This document shows, in pieces, positions 26,769 through 35,768 of a stretch of DNA of 64,000 bases. Origin of the DNA: Thalassolituus sp. UBA1087 (lineage in GTDB: Bacteria; Pseudomonadota; Gammaproteobacteria; Pseudomonadales; Oceanobacteraceae); NCBI GenBank assembly GCA_002314145.1, contig DCCG01000046.1, forward strand, positions 68,694 to 132,693. The letters run 5' to 3'. The position numbers and the translations under genes are program-made. Position 1 is the first letter of the stretch. Every line of letters begins with the position of its first letter. Below the pieces are notes generated by a model. It saw nothing but the letters and a program-made list of their open reading frames with translations, had not been told where the DNA came from and made no database searches.

Positions 26769-27989
26769 CTATTGGTTAGCCTGCAGGCTGATGGAGTAGC
26801 TGACCGCCTCTGGGCCCGGATCAACCAGCTCCAGTGCAATATGGACCGGTGTCATAACCGGCATATCGCTCTGGCCGGCTAATTCCCCGGACAGATACTG
26901 GGCGGGGGTAAAGCGGCGGCTGGCGACCATATTGTCGTTCAGGTCACGGAACATCAGGGTGATATCGGGGAAGGGTTGCTCATAACTGGCTTTGTTCAGC
27001 AGCAGGGTGTCGACCACCAGGGCTTTCTGCAGCGTAGGGTGCGAACGGACGACCAGATTCTGCGTGGTCATGTCATGAATGTTCTGTATTTTGGGCAGCT
27101 GGCAGCCGGCCATTTCACAGGCACTGGCGTACCATGGCCGCCATTGTGGCGTCCGCGACCATTCATCGAATTTAAAATAGAAGGTTTGCCCGGCGGCGAC
27201 CAGCAGCATCAAAACCACACCACTGAGCCAGCCCCATGGCACACGGCGTTTCTGACGTTCGCCCAGATCCAGTGGTTCATCCTGCAGGCTGGCTACGCGG
27301 CTGGTTGGCGGCAGATCAATTTTCAGTTCTTCGGACGGCATATCGACATCGCCGTTCAGTGAATAGGCCTGATCGTCCTGATCGTCGTCCAGAAATCCCT
27401 GAAAATCATCGTCTTCCGGTGGCGGCAGGTCATAGTTGAATTCGTCATTACCTTCCAGCCGGATACTGGCGGTATCCACACTGCCGGCGTCATTGTCTTC
27501 CAGCAGCGCCGCCGCCCAGGATTCATCATCAGCCGGGGCTTTGCCGTCGTCGTCGCTGTCTGCGTCGAGAAAGTCCAGGGAATCACTGCTGGCATTACGG
27601 ATGCTGAAGATCGACTCGTCGATTTCCAGATCTTCTCTGGGTTTCGGGCGCGAACTTTTTTCCGGCGCCCGCAGATTGAAATCGGTAAAGGGATCGTCGG
27701 CCAGCTTTTCCGGAATCGGATCGTCTTCCATATCATCATGGATGAGACCGAAATCATCGTCATCATCGTCCGGCACTGTGCGTGGGGCAGGGGCGGGCTT
27801 TGGCCTGGCCGCAGGCTTGTTCGCGGCAACCGGCTGAGCGGCGGCCTGGGCATCAATAAAATGTTCGGCTGCCCTGAATACTTGCAGGCAGGAGCCGCAG
27901 CGCACCATGCCTTTGGCGACACTGAGATGCTCGTCGCGTACGCGAAAGCTGGTCTGGCAGTGTGGGCAGCGGGTCACGTGAACAGCCAT
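26769..27989 (-). CDS. Zinc-ribbon and DUF3426 membrane protein
   Basis: Protein of 406 residues. It opens with an MJ0042-type zinc ribbon (CPHCQTSFRV, then VRCGSCLQVFRA). A long acidic low-complexity linker rich in Asp follows (about 60-240), then one transmembrane helix (WGWLSGVVLMLLVAAGQTFY), then the DUF3426 domain with CEMAGCQLP and NTLLLNKA-type DTLLLNKASYEQPFP, a FxxH-like immunoglobulin-type fold. Topology suggests a cytoplasmic zinc ribbon and a periplasmic DUF3426 domain. The gene sits between prmA and dusB as in Pseudomonas. Its function is unknown. Confidence 0.85.
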   Translation of the reverse strand: MAVHVTRCPHCQTSFRVRDEHLSVAKGMVRCGSCLQVFRAAEHFIDAQAAAQPVAANKPAARPKPAPAPRTVPDDDDDDFGLIHDDMEDDPIPEKLADDPFTDFNLRAPEKSSRPKPREDLEIDESIFSIRNASSDSLDFLDADSDDDGKAPADDESWAAALLEDNDAGSVDTASIRLEGNDEFNYDLPPPEDDDFQGFLDDDQDDQAYSLNGDVDMPSEELKIDLPPTSRVASLQDEPLDLGERQKRRVPWGWLSGVVLMLLVAAGQTFYFKFDEWSRTPQWRPWYASACEMAGCQLPKIQNIHDMTTQNLVVRSHPTLQKALVVDTLLLNKASYEQPFPDITLMFRDLNDNMVASRRFTPAQYLSGELAGQSDMPVMTPVHIALELVDPGPEAVSYSISLQANQ

Positions 27990-27998
27990 GTTATTCCC

Positions 27999-28889
27999 TC
28001 AACGTTTAATCCCGGTAAGGACAACCCAGTCGTCCTGTTGTTCCGGCGGATTCATATCGAACCATTGGCTATAAGCCGCGGCCACTTCCCCGGCCTGCTC
28101 TGCCAGCAGACCGGACAGGGCCAGTTTGCCCCCGCTGCGGGTCAGGGCAGCGATATGGGGCCCCAGAGAGACCAGCGGGCCGGCAAGAATATTGGCAACC
28201 GTCATGTCCGCCTGAACATCCGGGGTGTTGTCCGGCAGATAGATTTCATACAGATCGTCACGGATGCCATTACGGCCGGCATTGTCACGGGTGGCAGTCA
28301 GTGCCTGGGGATCAATATCCGTTCCTATCATGTGGCGCGCCCCCAGTAACAGAGCGGCAATCCCCAGAATGCCGGAGCCACAGCCGTAATCGACGACCAG
28401 CTCTCCGCCTTTGACTTCGCGGTCAAGGTATTTCAGGCACAGGGCGGTAGTCGGGTGCGTCCCTGTGCCGAAGGCAAGGCCCGGATCCAGCATCAGATTC
28501 ACCGCGTCTTTCTGTGGTGGTTCGCGCCAGCTCGGGCAGACCCACAGGCGTTCACCAAAGGGCATCGGATGGTAGTCGTCCATCCAGGCGCGGACCCAGT
28601 CTTTGTCTTCCACCAGTTCGGTTTTGTGCGCTGGCAGCTCTGTGCCACCTTCTGCACCGAAGCACAGGCGGATCTGCTCCAGCAGTTCGTCACTGTTGCG
28701 GTTGGCGTCAAACAGACCTATGACTTCCGTTTTATCCCAGATGGGTGTGGTCCCCAGTTCGGGTTCCAGAATCGGCTGGTCAGCGTCATCCTGCAGGGTA
28801 ACGGACAGTGCACCGGCGCCGAGCAGTGCATTTTCAACGGCTTCTACCTGCGCACGGGCAGCATGAAAACGAACCTGCATCCAGGACAT
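27999..28889 (-). CDS. prmA: Ribosomal protein L11 methyltransferase
   Basis: Trimethylates L11 using S-adenosylmethionine. The 296-residue protein has the N-terminal substrate-recruiting domain (WMQVRFHAARAQVEAVENAL), the loop DPGLAFGTGTHPTT, and SAM motif I VDYGCGSGILGIAALLLGA, with NILAGPL as motif IV. The ATG overlaps the aroQ stop by one base (TGATG). In Pseudomonas accB and accC lie between aroQ and prmA; they are missing here. Confidence 0.95.
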   Translation of the reverse strand: MSWMQVRFHAARAQVEAVENALLGAGALSVTLQDDADQPILEPELGTTPIWDKTEVIGLFDANRNSDELLEQIRLCFGAEGGTELPAHKTELVEDKDWVRAWMDDYHPMPFGERLWVCPSWREPPQKDAVNLMLDPGLAFGTGTHPTTALCLKYLDREVKGGELVVDYGCGSGILGIAALLLGARHMIGTDIDPQALTATRDNAGRNGIRDDLYEIYLPDNTPDVQADMTVANILAGPLVSLGPHIAALTRSGGKLALSGLLAEQAGEVAAAYSQWFDMNPPEQQDDWVVLTGIKR

Positions 28890-29347
28890 CAGGCCTGACC
28901 TCCCTGTGTTTGTTCAAGGTGGCTGATGGCCGCCCGCAGTGCGAGATCATATCCCTGAGTGCCGAGGCCGGCGATGACGCCGGTGGCGATATCGCTCAGG
29001 TAAGAGTGGTGACGGAAATCTTCGCGGGCATGCACGTTGGAGATATGAATCTCGATAAACGGAATCGCAACACCGGATAAGGCATCACGCAGAGCCACAC
29101 TGGTATGGGTGAAGGCCGCCGGATTAATAATGATAAAACCGGTGCCATCGCTGCGCGCGGCGTGAATACGGTTAATCAGCTCGTGCTCTGCGTTACTCTG
29201 GAACTGTTGCAGCTCATGACCGGCGGCGGCAGCAGCTGCTGTCAGCTGCTGCTCCAGGTCGGCCAGTGTGGTGCTGCCGTAGATATGAGGTTCCCGGGTG
29301 CCCAATAAATTAAGGTTGGGGCCCTGAAGTACCAGTATGCTCGCCAT
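28889..29347 (-). CDS. aroQ: Type II 3-dehydroquinate dehydratase
   Basis: Third step of the shikimate pathway. The 152-residue protein shows type II motifs: LQGPNLNLLGTREPHIYG with the catalytic Arg/Tyr loop, INPAAFTHTSVALRDAL, IEIHISNVHAREDFRHHS with active-site His, and GLGTQGYDLAL. It heads the aroQ-prmA-DUF3426 run and stops inside the prmA start codon. Confidence 0.95.
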   Translation of the reverse strand: MASILVLQGPNLNLLGTREPHIYGSTTLADLEQQLTAAAAAAGHELQQFQSNAEHELINRIHAARSDGTGFIIINPAAFTHTSVALRDALSGVAIPFIEIHISNVHAREDFRHHSYLSDIATGVIAGLGTQGYDLALRAAISHLEQTQGGQA

Positions 29348-29461
29348 AGCCAGAGTTCCTGCAAAGAAAGGATGGGGCCGGATATTGCCCCGAAAGCCCG
29401 CGAGTTTGCCGAAAAAGCCCGCTATCGTCCAGCTTTCCGCTGTTTTATGCCGGATGAAGTG

Positions 29462-31066
29462 CTATTTATGTGAACTGGCGGTGCATACCTGATTGCGGCC
29501 CTGATGTTTTGCCTCGTACAGTGCTTTATCAGTTTCAGCAATCAGCTCGCTGACGCTTTGCCCCTGCCATTGGCTGACACCGCAGGAGAAGGAGACCCGG
29601 AGGTCATTGTGGTCATGGATCAGGCGGGCAAAATTCTTGCGGATTTTATCCATGACGGCAGCCGCCTGTTCGAGATTGGCATCGATCAGAACCACGGCAA
29701 ATTCTTCCCCGCCGTAGCGGCCGATCGGGTCGGTCTTGCGCAGGCTCTGGCGCAGAAATAATGACAGATTACGGATGACATCATCGCCGACCGGGTGACC
29801 ATAGTGGTCATTGACCTGTTTGAAATGATCGATATCGATCATGGCAAAACTGACGGGAACATCATCCGAGGCGTTACGGATAGCCAGCTGCAGTGCTTCC
29901 TGCAGATGGGTATGGTTGAGCAGACCGGTGAGGCTGTCGCGGGCAATCAGATCACGCAGTTGGCGCGCCCGGGCGACCCGGTTTTTGATGGTGGCAACCA
30001 GATGCGGCGGGCTGACGGGTTTGGTAAGAAAATCGTCGCCGCCTTCGGCCATAGCCGCCAGCTGACGGTCTCTGTCTTCTTCACCGGAGACATAAATAAT
30101 TGGCAGATGAAAATATTCCGGCTGCTGGCGGATAATGCGCGACAGCTCCATGCCATTACAGTCCGGCATGTACATATCCATCAGCACAATATCCGGGGCA
30201 AACGCTTGCAGCACAGATAAGACCTGCAGGGGCTCATTAACCACCTGTGTCACCATGCCGGCTTTGTTGAGTATATTTTCTGCGTGAATGCTCTGGGTGC
30301 GGGAGTCATCCACAATCAGAATTTTCTGAGCAATCACAGGTGCGGTATCCAGCTCGGATTCCAGCTGGCCGATGATGGCATGCACGTTATTTTCATCGAA
30401 AAACGCCACGCCGCCGCAGCGCAGCGCCTGTATCTGTTCCAGCAGGCAGGGAGGGTCATCCTTCCAGGTAAAGATAACCGGCAGTGGGGTCTCACGGGTA
30501 TCCTGCAATTGCCGGGCGATGTTCAGGCCTTCGCCACCGGAGCCAAAGTCATGGTCGAGAATAATGGCAGACGGGTGTCGTTGCTCCAGTGTCTGGGTGA
30601 GGTCATGGGGCGTACGCTGCAGTTCCGGACGGTAGCCGAAGTACTGCATCTGTTCTGCCATGGTGACGGCCTGGTCAATGTCCTGCAGAGCAATATACAC
30701 AGGTTTTTTATGCGGAATGATTGCCGCAGACGAGTGCTTATCGGTATGCCGCAGAGCGGTTTTGCTTAAGCCGATAATAATGGCATTAATGGCTTCCAGC
30801 AGTTCGCTGTCAGGGCTGTTGCCATTGGCGATGCGCATCAGCAGCTGCGACAGTTCAACCGCCAGACTCTGGTGTTTGGCGGCCCCGAAGCGCTTGGCGT
30901 AGCGGATAAGTTTGTCTGTGGCCAGAATCAGCTCACTGAGTGTTTCCGGTTGCCAGTCGCGCTCCGGAAGCTGGCGCCACAGATCAATGATCTGACGCAC
31001 CTGATTGATCACGCGGTGAGAAAAATGTTGTCTGATCCGGTCAGCCGGAGACAGGCTGTCTGTCAT
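29462..31066 (-). CDS. Response-regulator diguanylate cyclase with degenerate N-terminal domains
   Basis: Soluble protein of 534 residues. Residues 1-115 are helical and resemble a histidine phosphotransfer domain, but the expected His-x-Leu-Lys-Gly is replaced (DKLIRYAKRFGA). A first receiver-like domain (about 120-240) lacks the acidic pair and the Lys (VAFFDEN), so it is probably inactive. A second receiver (about 245-365) is complete: IVDDSRTQS, VLMDMYMPD, YVSGEEDRD, LTKPVSPP. The GGDEF domain has GGEEF and an RxxD inhibitory site (RKTD) five residues before it. It therefore probably makes c-di-GMP under phosphorylation and product control. It is divergent from lapG-lapD. Confidence 0.88.
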   Translation of the reverse strand: MTDSLSPADRIRQHFSHRVINQVRQIIDLWRQLPERDWQPETLSELILATDKLIRYAKRFGAAKHQSLAVELSQLLMRIANGNSPDSELLEAINAIIIGLSKTALRHTDKHSSAAIIPHKKPVYIALQDIDQAVTMAEQMQYFGYRPELQRTPHDLTQTLEQRHPSAIILDHDFGSGGEGLNIARQLQDTRETPLPVIFTWKDDPPCLLEQIQALRCGGVAFFDENNVHAIIGQLESELDTAPVIAQKILIVDDSRTQSIHAENILNKAGMVTQVVNEPLQVLSVLQAFAPDIVLMDMYMPDCNGMELSRIIRQQPEYFHLPIIYVSGEEDRDRQLAAMAEGGDDFLTKPVSPPHLVATIKNRVARARQLRDLIARDSLTGLLNHTHLQEALQLAIRNASDDVPVSFAMIDIDHFKQVNDHYGHPVGDDVIRNLSLFLRQSLRKTDPIGRYGGEEFAVVLIDANLEQAAAVMDKIRKNFARLIHDHNDLRVSFSCGVSQWQGQSVSELIAETDKALYEAKHQGRNQVCTASSHK

Positions 31067-31243
31067 AGCGGGTACTTCTCAGCAGTTATGCTTAAAGCAT
31101 AGCAGTGTTCCGCGGTTCTTCCCGTTGAAAAGGCCGAGCCGGATCGGTGCTTTTATTGATATAAATAATTGTTGTTTGGGGTTCGTGACAATCGCCAGCG
31201 CCGTCTACGCTTAAGGGATGTTGTTTTCTGGTTTCCTGCGCTG

Positions 31244-31936
31244 ATGGACTCATGCCCTGACTGGTACGCTGATAAGCCGTTGCAAAAGGCCCTGTTGTTG
31301 TTGCTCTGTATTGTGTCTGTCCGGGCAGGGTTGCTGGCGGACGCGGAACGCTGGGTGCCGGAGACGCTGATATCGGCCGCCTACCAGGACTATGGCAGGG
31401 AAGCCGGTGATACTGTGTCTGCCTGGCGGGAAGAACTGCATCGGTTAAGTGGCAGCAGCGAAAAAGAAAAATTAATCGGTGTTAATCGCTTTATTAACAA
31501 TGCCTTTCCGTTTGTCAGTGATCTGAAACACTGGCAGAAGGATGATTACTGGGCCACACCGTTCGAATCCATCGCAACCCGTGGCGGTGACTGCGAAGAT
31601 TATGTCATTGCCAAATATTACTCTCTGCGTCAGTTGGGGGTTGATACCAATAAGCTGCGCATTACGTATGTAAAGGCCATCCGGCTGAATCAGGCACATA
31701 TGGTGTTGACCTATTTCCCGCAACCGGATGCAATCCCTTATGTGTTGGATAATCTGACCGGGAAAATACTGCCGGCCAGTGAACGCCCGGATCTGTCACC
31801 TGTATACAGTTTTAACGGTGAAGGCATGTGGCTCGAACGTATGAAAGGTGAGGGCATCCGTATGGGCAACCCGAATAAGCTGGACCTGTGGACGGATCTG
31901 AGGATCCGCATGAATGAACTCGGAATGGATTTATAA
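31244..31936 (+). CDS. lapG: LapG-like periplasmic cysteine protease
   Basis: Bacterial transglutaminase-like cysteine proteinase that in Pseudomonas fluorescens cleaves the large surface adhesin LapA when c-di-GMP is low. From ATG 31244 it has 230 residues with a hydrophobic export segment (about 16-28). The triad is Cys117 (GGDCEDYVIAKY), His152 (QAHMVL) and Asp169 (YVLDN); the acidic residues around Cys117 match the calcium site of LapG. No good ribosome binding site precedes the ATG, which overlaps (TGATG) the stop of an eight-codon mini-frame at 31218. A longer in-frame TTG at 31169 is an alternative start. lapD follows 12 bases later. No LapA-like adhesin is in the window. Confidence 0.88.
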   Translation: MDSCPDWYADKPLQKALLLLLCIVSVRAGLLADAERWVPETLISAAYQDYGREAGDTVSAWREELHRLSGSSEKEKLIGVNRFINNAFPFVSDLKHWQKDDYWATPFESIATRGGDCEDYVIAKYYSLRQLGVDTNKLRITYVKAIRLNQAHMVLTYFPQPDAIPYVLDNLTGKILPASERPDLSPVYSFNGEGMWLERMKGEGIRMGNPNKLDLWTDLRIRMNELGMDL

Positions 31937-31948
31937 AAGGATGCCATC

Positions 31949-33925
31949 ATGACCCTGCGACAACAGTTTTCATTGCTTACCGGTCTGCTGGTGGTGATCC
32001 TGCTGGCCGGCAACCTGGTTCTGACCATCAGCAATGGCCGTGATTACTTCCAGCAGCAGCTGAATGCCCGTGCTTACGATGCGGCCACGTCGCTGGCGCT
32101 GTCGATGTCGCAGATGACGGATCAGGATACCGTTCAGCTCAGCCGTCTGATTGACGTGTTGTTTGACCGCGGCTTTTTCTCTGCCATTGAATTTCATCCG
32201 GTCAACGGCGATGCCATCCACCGCCGCAGTCGTGAAGCGTTGGCGACACGACCAGCTCCGGCCTGGTTTATGGCCTCTGTTGATTTTGATATGACACCGG
32301 CACAGGCCGATGTGACGCGCCAATGGCAACGGCTGGGGACAGTGACTGTGACCAGTCATACTGACTTTGCTTACCGTGATCTGTGGGCCATGGTCCGCAG
32401 TGAAATGATCTGGTTTGCCTGGGTGCTTGTGTTATCGCTGGGTCTGCTGCATCTGTTGCTGAACTGGCTGTTCCGGCCAGTGCTGCTGGTCGAGAAACAG
32501 GCGCTGGCGATCTGTGAGCGCGAATGGCAGGTGCAGGAGAATATTCCCCGCGCCCGGGAATTGCGCCGTATGGTGCTGGCAATGAACAAAATGGTGCTGA
32601 AGTTACAGAGCATCTTCAGTGAACAGTCCGCCATGACGGAACAGCTGCGTGAAGAATCTTTTCAGGACCCGCTCACCGGTGTTCTCAACAGGCGCGGGTT
32701 TGATGAACGGCTGGCGCATATACTGCAGCGCGAAGAAGAACACAGTGGCCTGCTGGTTCTGCTGCAGCTGGGCGGCCTGGCCGAGTTTAACCGGGACGAA
32801 GGCCGTCAGGCGGCGGACGATCTGCTGCAGCTGCTGGGCAGTCAGATCCGCGAAGCGACCGCAGGGTCGGCCCAGGCTTTTGCCGGGCGGCGCTCGGGGA
32901 CGGATTTTGCGGTCTACCTGCCTTGCTCTGACAGCCTGCAGGCAGATGAACTGCTGCATCAGGTGCACAGTGACCTGCTGACCAGTGTTCTTACCCAGCG
33001 CAACGCGCTGGTGTTCCACCTGGGCGGCGTATTTCTGCAGAACGGCCGGGATGATCCTTCTCATGCGCTGAGCTGTGCTGACGCGGCTCTGCGTCAGGCT
33101 CAGCGTCATCCGGACAGCACCGCACAGCTGTATGACGGCAGTAGCGCAGATAAAGAGTGGACGGCCGGTGAGTGGCGCACCCTGCTGACTGAAGCCCTGG
33201 CTTCTGATGCCCTGTCACTGCAATTTATGCCGGTACTCTGTCATCGTAATAACCGTATTCTGCAGTATGAAGTGCTGACCCGGCTGAGCTGGCAGGATGA
33301 AATCATCTCAGCCGCGCGCTTCTGGCCAATGGTGGAGCAGCATCAGCTGGCCGCGCGTTATGATCTGGCGATTATTGCCCGGGTTATCCGTCAGCTGGTG
33401 AAACAGCCCCCCAGGCCCGATGTGCGTTATTGCGTCAATCTGTCGGCGGCGTCGGTACTGGATGACGAATTTCATCACCAGCTGCAGTCTCTGTTAGCGG
33501 AATCTCCGGAGCTGGCCGGTTATCTTGCTCTGGAAGTGGCGGAACCGGCACTGCCCGGCGCCGAAGCCGCGCTGGCCAGGCTGGCTATGGTGCTGCGTCC
33601 CTTCCGGATCGCTCTCGGTGTGGACCAGGTGGGCACCGGCAATATGGCATTTGCTTATCTGCAGCGACTGCCGCTGGACTATATACGCATTGATGGCAGT
33701 TTTAACCGTGGCCTGCATCAGGCGCAGGACAGAAAATTCTTTATTCAGTCGATGGTGCAGATTGCCCACAATCTCGACCTGCTGGTGCTGGGGGAAGGGG
33801 TGGAAGAAAACGCAGATGTCGCCGTGTTGCGACAAACCGGCGTGGACGGTATGAGTGGTTACTACTTCAGCCGGCCGCTCCTGTCCCTGAGTGATGCACA
33901 TCAATGGCAGCCACCTTCTGAGTGA
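31949..33925 (+). CDS. lapD: LapD-like inner-membrane c-di-GMP receptor
   Basis: Receptor that binds c-di-GMP in the cytoplasm and sequesters LapG in the periplasm. The 658-residue protein has TM1 (about 8-28), a periplasmic LapD/MoxY-type domain, TM2 (about 150-172), a HAMP-like segment, a GGDEF domain with RSGTDF instead of GGDEF, and an EAL domain with YEVLTRL instead of EAL and GVDQVGTG in place of DDFGTG. Both enzymatic motifs are degenerate, as in LapD, which fits a receptor and not an enzyme. AAAGGA precedes the ATG. It is co-transcribed with lapG. Confidence 0.9.
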   Translation: MTLRQQFSLLTGLLVVILLAGNLVLTISNGRDYFQQQLNARAYDAATSLALSMSQMTDQDTVQLSRLIDVLFDRGFFSAIEFHPVNGDAIHRRSREALATRPAPAWFMASVDFDMTPAQADVTRQWQRLGTVTVTSHTDFAYRDLWAMVRSEMIWFAWVLVLSLGLLHLLLNWLFRPVLLVEKQALAICEREWQVQENIPRARELRRMVLAMNKMVLKLQSIFSEQSAMTEQLREESFQDPLTGVLNRRGFDERLAHILQREEEHSGLLVLLQLGGLAEFNRDEGRQAADDLLQLLGSQIREATAGSAQAFAGRRSGTDFAVYLPCSDSLQADELLHQVHSDLLTSVLTQRNALVFHLGGVFLQNGRDDPSHALSCADAALRQAQRHPDSTAQLYDGSSADKEWTAGEWRTLLTEALASDALSLQFMPVLCHRNNRILQYEVLTRLSWQDEIISAARFWPMVEQHQLAARYDLAIIARVIRQLVKQPPRPDVRYCVNLSAASVLDDEFHHQLQSLLAESPELAGYLALEVAEPALPGAEAALARLAMVLRPFRIALGVDQVGTGNMAFAYLQRLPLDYIRIDGSFNRGLHQAQDRKFFIQSMVQIAHNLDLLVLGEGVEENADVAVLRQTGVDGMSGYYFSRPLLSLSDAHQWQPPSE

Positions 33926-34050
33926 TATTGCGGCATTTTGCCGCTATCCCCGCGGTGCACTCAGGGTAGAATCCGGTTGCGCATCAGGGCCTGTTTCATG
34001 AGTATTCACAGATCCTGATCCTTGCTTATAACAATACGATACGGAACCTG

Positions 34051-34482
34051 ATGATGACTCAAACACGCCGCTTTTCCCTGTACTCTATGTTTACTGCACT
34101 GCTGCTGTCACCGCTGGCCAGCGCCGACATTCTGATCGACGATCCCTATGTGCGTGAGCCGGTGCCCGGGCGCAATATGAGTGCTGCTTTTATGAGTGTC
34201 CGTAATACGGCAGCAGAGGATGCTGTCCTGGTCAGCGCCAGCGCCCCCTGGGCCGGAAAAATCGAGATTCATACGCACAGACATGAAGACGGCGTTATGA
34301 AAATGCGCCAGATTGAATCACTGACCATTCCCGCAGGCGGTCAGGTGTTACTGAAACCGATGGGGCTTCATCTGATGTTATTCAGACTGCAACAGCCGTT
34401 AGCGGATTCTCTGCCTCTGACGTTATGTTTTGCCTCCGGCGCCTGTGTGGACACAGTGGCGGAATTGCGCAAACCGCAATAA
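34051..34482 (+). CDS. PCu(A)C-type periplasmic copper chaperone
   Basis: Exported protein of 143 residues with a signal peptide ending about residue 25 (SPLASA). It has the complete copper motif H-x10-M-x21-H-x-M: His74, Met85, His107 and Met109. The family delivers Cu(I) to the CuA centre of cytochrome c oxidase in several bacteria. No oxidase gene is nearby, so the target is unknown. It stands as a single gene after lapD; a Cys pair (LCFASGAC) near the C-terminus is not part of the motif. Confidence 0.88.
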   Translation: MMTQTRRFSLYSMFTALLLSPLASADILIDDPYVREPVPGRNMSAAFMSVRNTAAEDAVLVSASAPWAGKIEIHTHRHEDGVMKMRQIESLTIPAGGQVLLKPMGLHLMLFRLQQPLADSLPLTLCFASGACVDTVAELRKPQ

Positions 34483-34497
34483 CCGGCCGGTTCTGTT

Positions 34498-34517
34498 AAG
34501 CCGTCACTGGACGGCTT
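34498..34517. other. Stem-loop after the copper chaperone gene
   Basis: AAGCCGTC/GACGGCTT with loop ACTG, 15 bases after the stop. Only a short T-run follows (TTGCC after the arm), so it is at best a weak terminator. Confidence 0.5.
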
Positions 34518-34566
34518 TGCCGGCCGGCGTTATTGTGCGGCCTGATTTATTGACGGAATCCGATTT

Positions 34567-35526
34567 ATGGCCGCCTCCAGCCTGCTTGCTCTTATAGATG
34601 ATATCGCCAGTGTACTTGATGACGTGGCAGCCATGTCGAAACTGGCGGCAAAGAAAACCACGGGGGTACTGGGCGATGATCTGGCGCTGAATGCGGAGCA
34701 GGTTTCCGGTATCCGTGCCGAACGGGAATTGCCCGTGGTTTGGGCTGTCACCAAAGGCTCACTGAAAAATAAACTGATTCTGGTGCCTGCAGCATTATTG
34801 ATCAGTGCTTTTTTACCGCAGGCGGTGATGGTTCTGCTGATGCTGGGCGGTGCTTTTCTGTGTTTTGAAGGTGTGGAAAAGGTACTGCATACGTTTTTCC
34901 ATCCGGCGGCTGCCCGGGAAGAAAAAAAGCAGCTCAAGAATGCTCTGGTCAAATCTCCACAACAACTGCTGGCCTTTGAAAAAGAAAAAATCCGCGGCGC
35001 TATCCGTACCGATTTTATTTTATCGGCTGAAATTATCGTGATCGTACTGGGTTCCGTAGCCGATGCTGATCTGCTGACCCGGGTCATTGTGGTATCACTG
35101 CTGGCGCTGGCATTTACGCTGGGGGTGTATGGCATCGTCGCAGCCATCGTTAAAATGGATGACGCTGGCCTGTGGCTGTCAGAGCGGGAAGGAGACCGCG
35201 TGGCGATCCGGCTGCAGCAGTTTATGGGTCGCGGCCTGTTAGCGGCTGCCCCTAAGCTGATGAAACTCCTGTCCGTGGTCGGCACTATTGCGATGTTTTT
35301 AGTGGGGGGAGGCATCCTGACCCATGGTTTGCCGGCACTGGAGCATCTCAGTCATGCCCTGACCAGTCAATTACTGGACGGTTTGTCAGGCTGGCTGGCG
35401 GCCACCGGGCAGGCACTGTTACCCCTGTTGTTTAATATGATTGCCGGGCTGGTGGCAGGCGGGATACTGGTGGCAGGCTTTACACTGATTAAACGTATCC
35501 GCGGGCAGGACAGCGCTGCTCACTGA
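34567..35526 (+). CDS. DUF808 family inner membrane protein
   Basis: Protein of 319 residues of the DUF808/YedI family, whose function is unknown. It begins with the family signature MAASSLLALIDDIASVLDD and KLAAKKTTGVLGDDLALNAEQV. Several hydrophobic segments follow (PAALLISAFLPQAVMVLLML, AEIIVIVLGSV, VVSLLALAFTLGVYGIVAAI, GTIAMFLVGGGIL and a C-terminal GLVAGGILVAGFTLI). It appears to be transcribed alone. Confidence 0.88.
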   Translation: MAASSLLALIDDIASVLDDVAAMSKLAAKKTTGVLGDDLALNAEQVSGIRAERELPVVWAVTKGSLKNKLILVPAALLISAFLPQAVMVLLMLGGAFLCFEGVEKVLHTFFHPAAAREEKKQLKNALVKSPQQLLAFEKEKIRGAIRTDFILSAEIIVIVLGSVADADLLTRVIVVSLLALAFTLGVYGIVAAIVKMDDAGLWLSEREGDRVAIRLQQFMGRGLLAAAPKLMKLLSVVGTIAMFLVGGGILTHGLPALEHLSHALTSQLLDGLSGWLAATGQALLPLLFNMIAGLVAGGILVAGFTLIKRIRGQDSAAH

Positions 35527-35564
35527 ACGGAGCTGGTGGCTTCCAGGGCCACCGATTGCCCTGA

Positions 35565-35762
35565 TCAGTTATCCCAGCGCTTCTGTTCGTTCCAGTCTTC
35601 GGACATCATTTCTTCTTCCACAGACTTGCCGGGAATCGCATGGCCTTCACTGGCCCATTCTCCCAGATCAATCAATTTACAGCGTTCACTGCAGAAAGGG
35701 CGGTATTTATTGTCGGGCGTCCATTCGAGACTTTTCTGGCAGGTGGGGCACTGAACTTTCAT
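35565..35762 (-). CDS. yacG: DNA gyrase inhibitor YacG
   Basis: Zinc protein of 65 residues that in E. coli binds GyrB and inhibits gyrase. The zinc site is Cys5-x2-Cys8 and Cys24-x3-Cys28 (KYRPFCSERC), followed by LIDLGEWASEGHAIPG and an acidic tail, all typical of the family. It lies 6 bases downstream of coaE, the common coaE-yacG arrangement at the end of the pil operon. Confidence 0.92.
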   Translation of the reverse strand: MKVQCPTCQKSLEWTPDNKYRPFCSERCKLIDLGEWASEGHAIPGKSVEEEMMSEDWNEQKRWDN

Positions 35763-35768
35763 AAGGTG

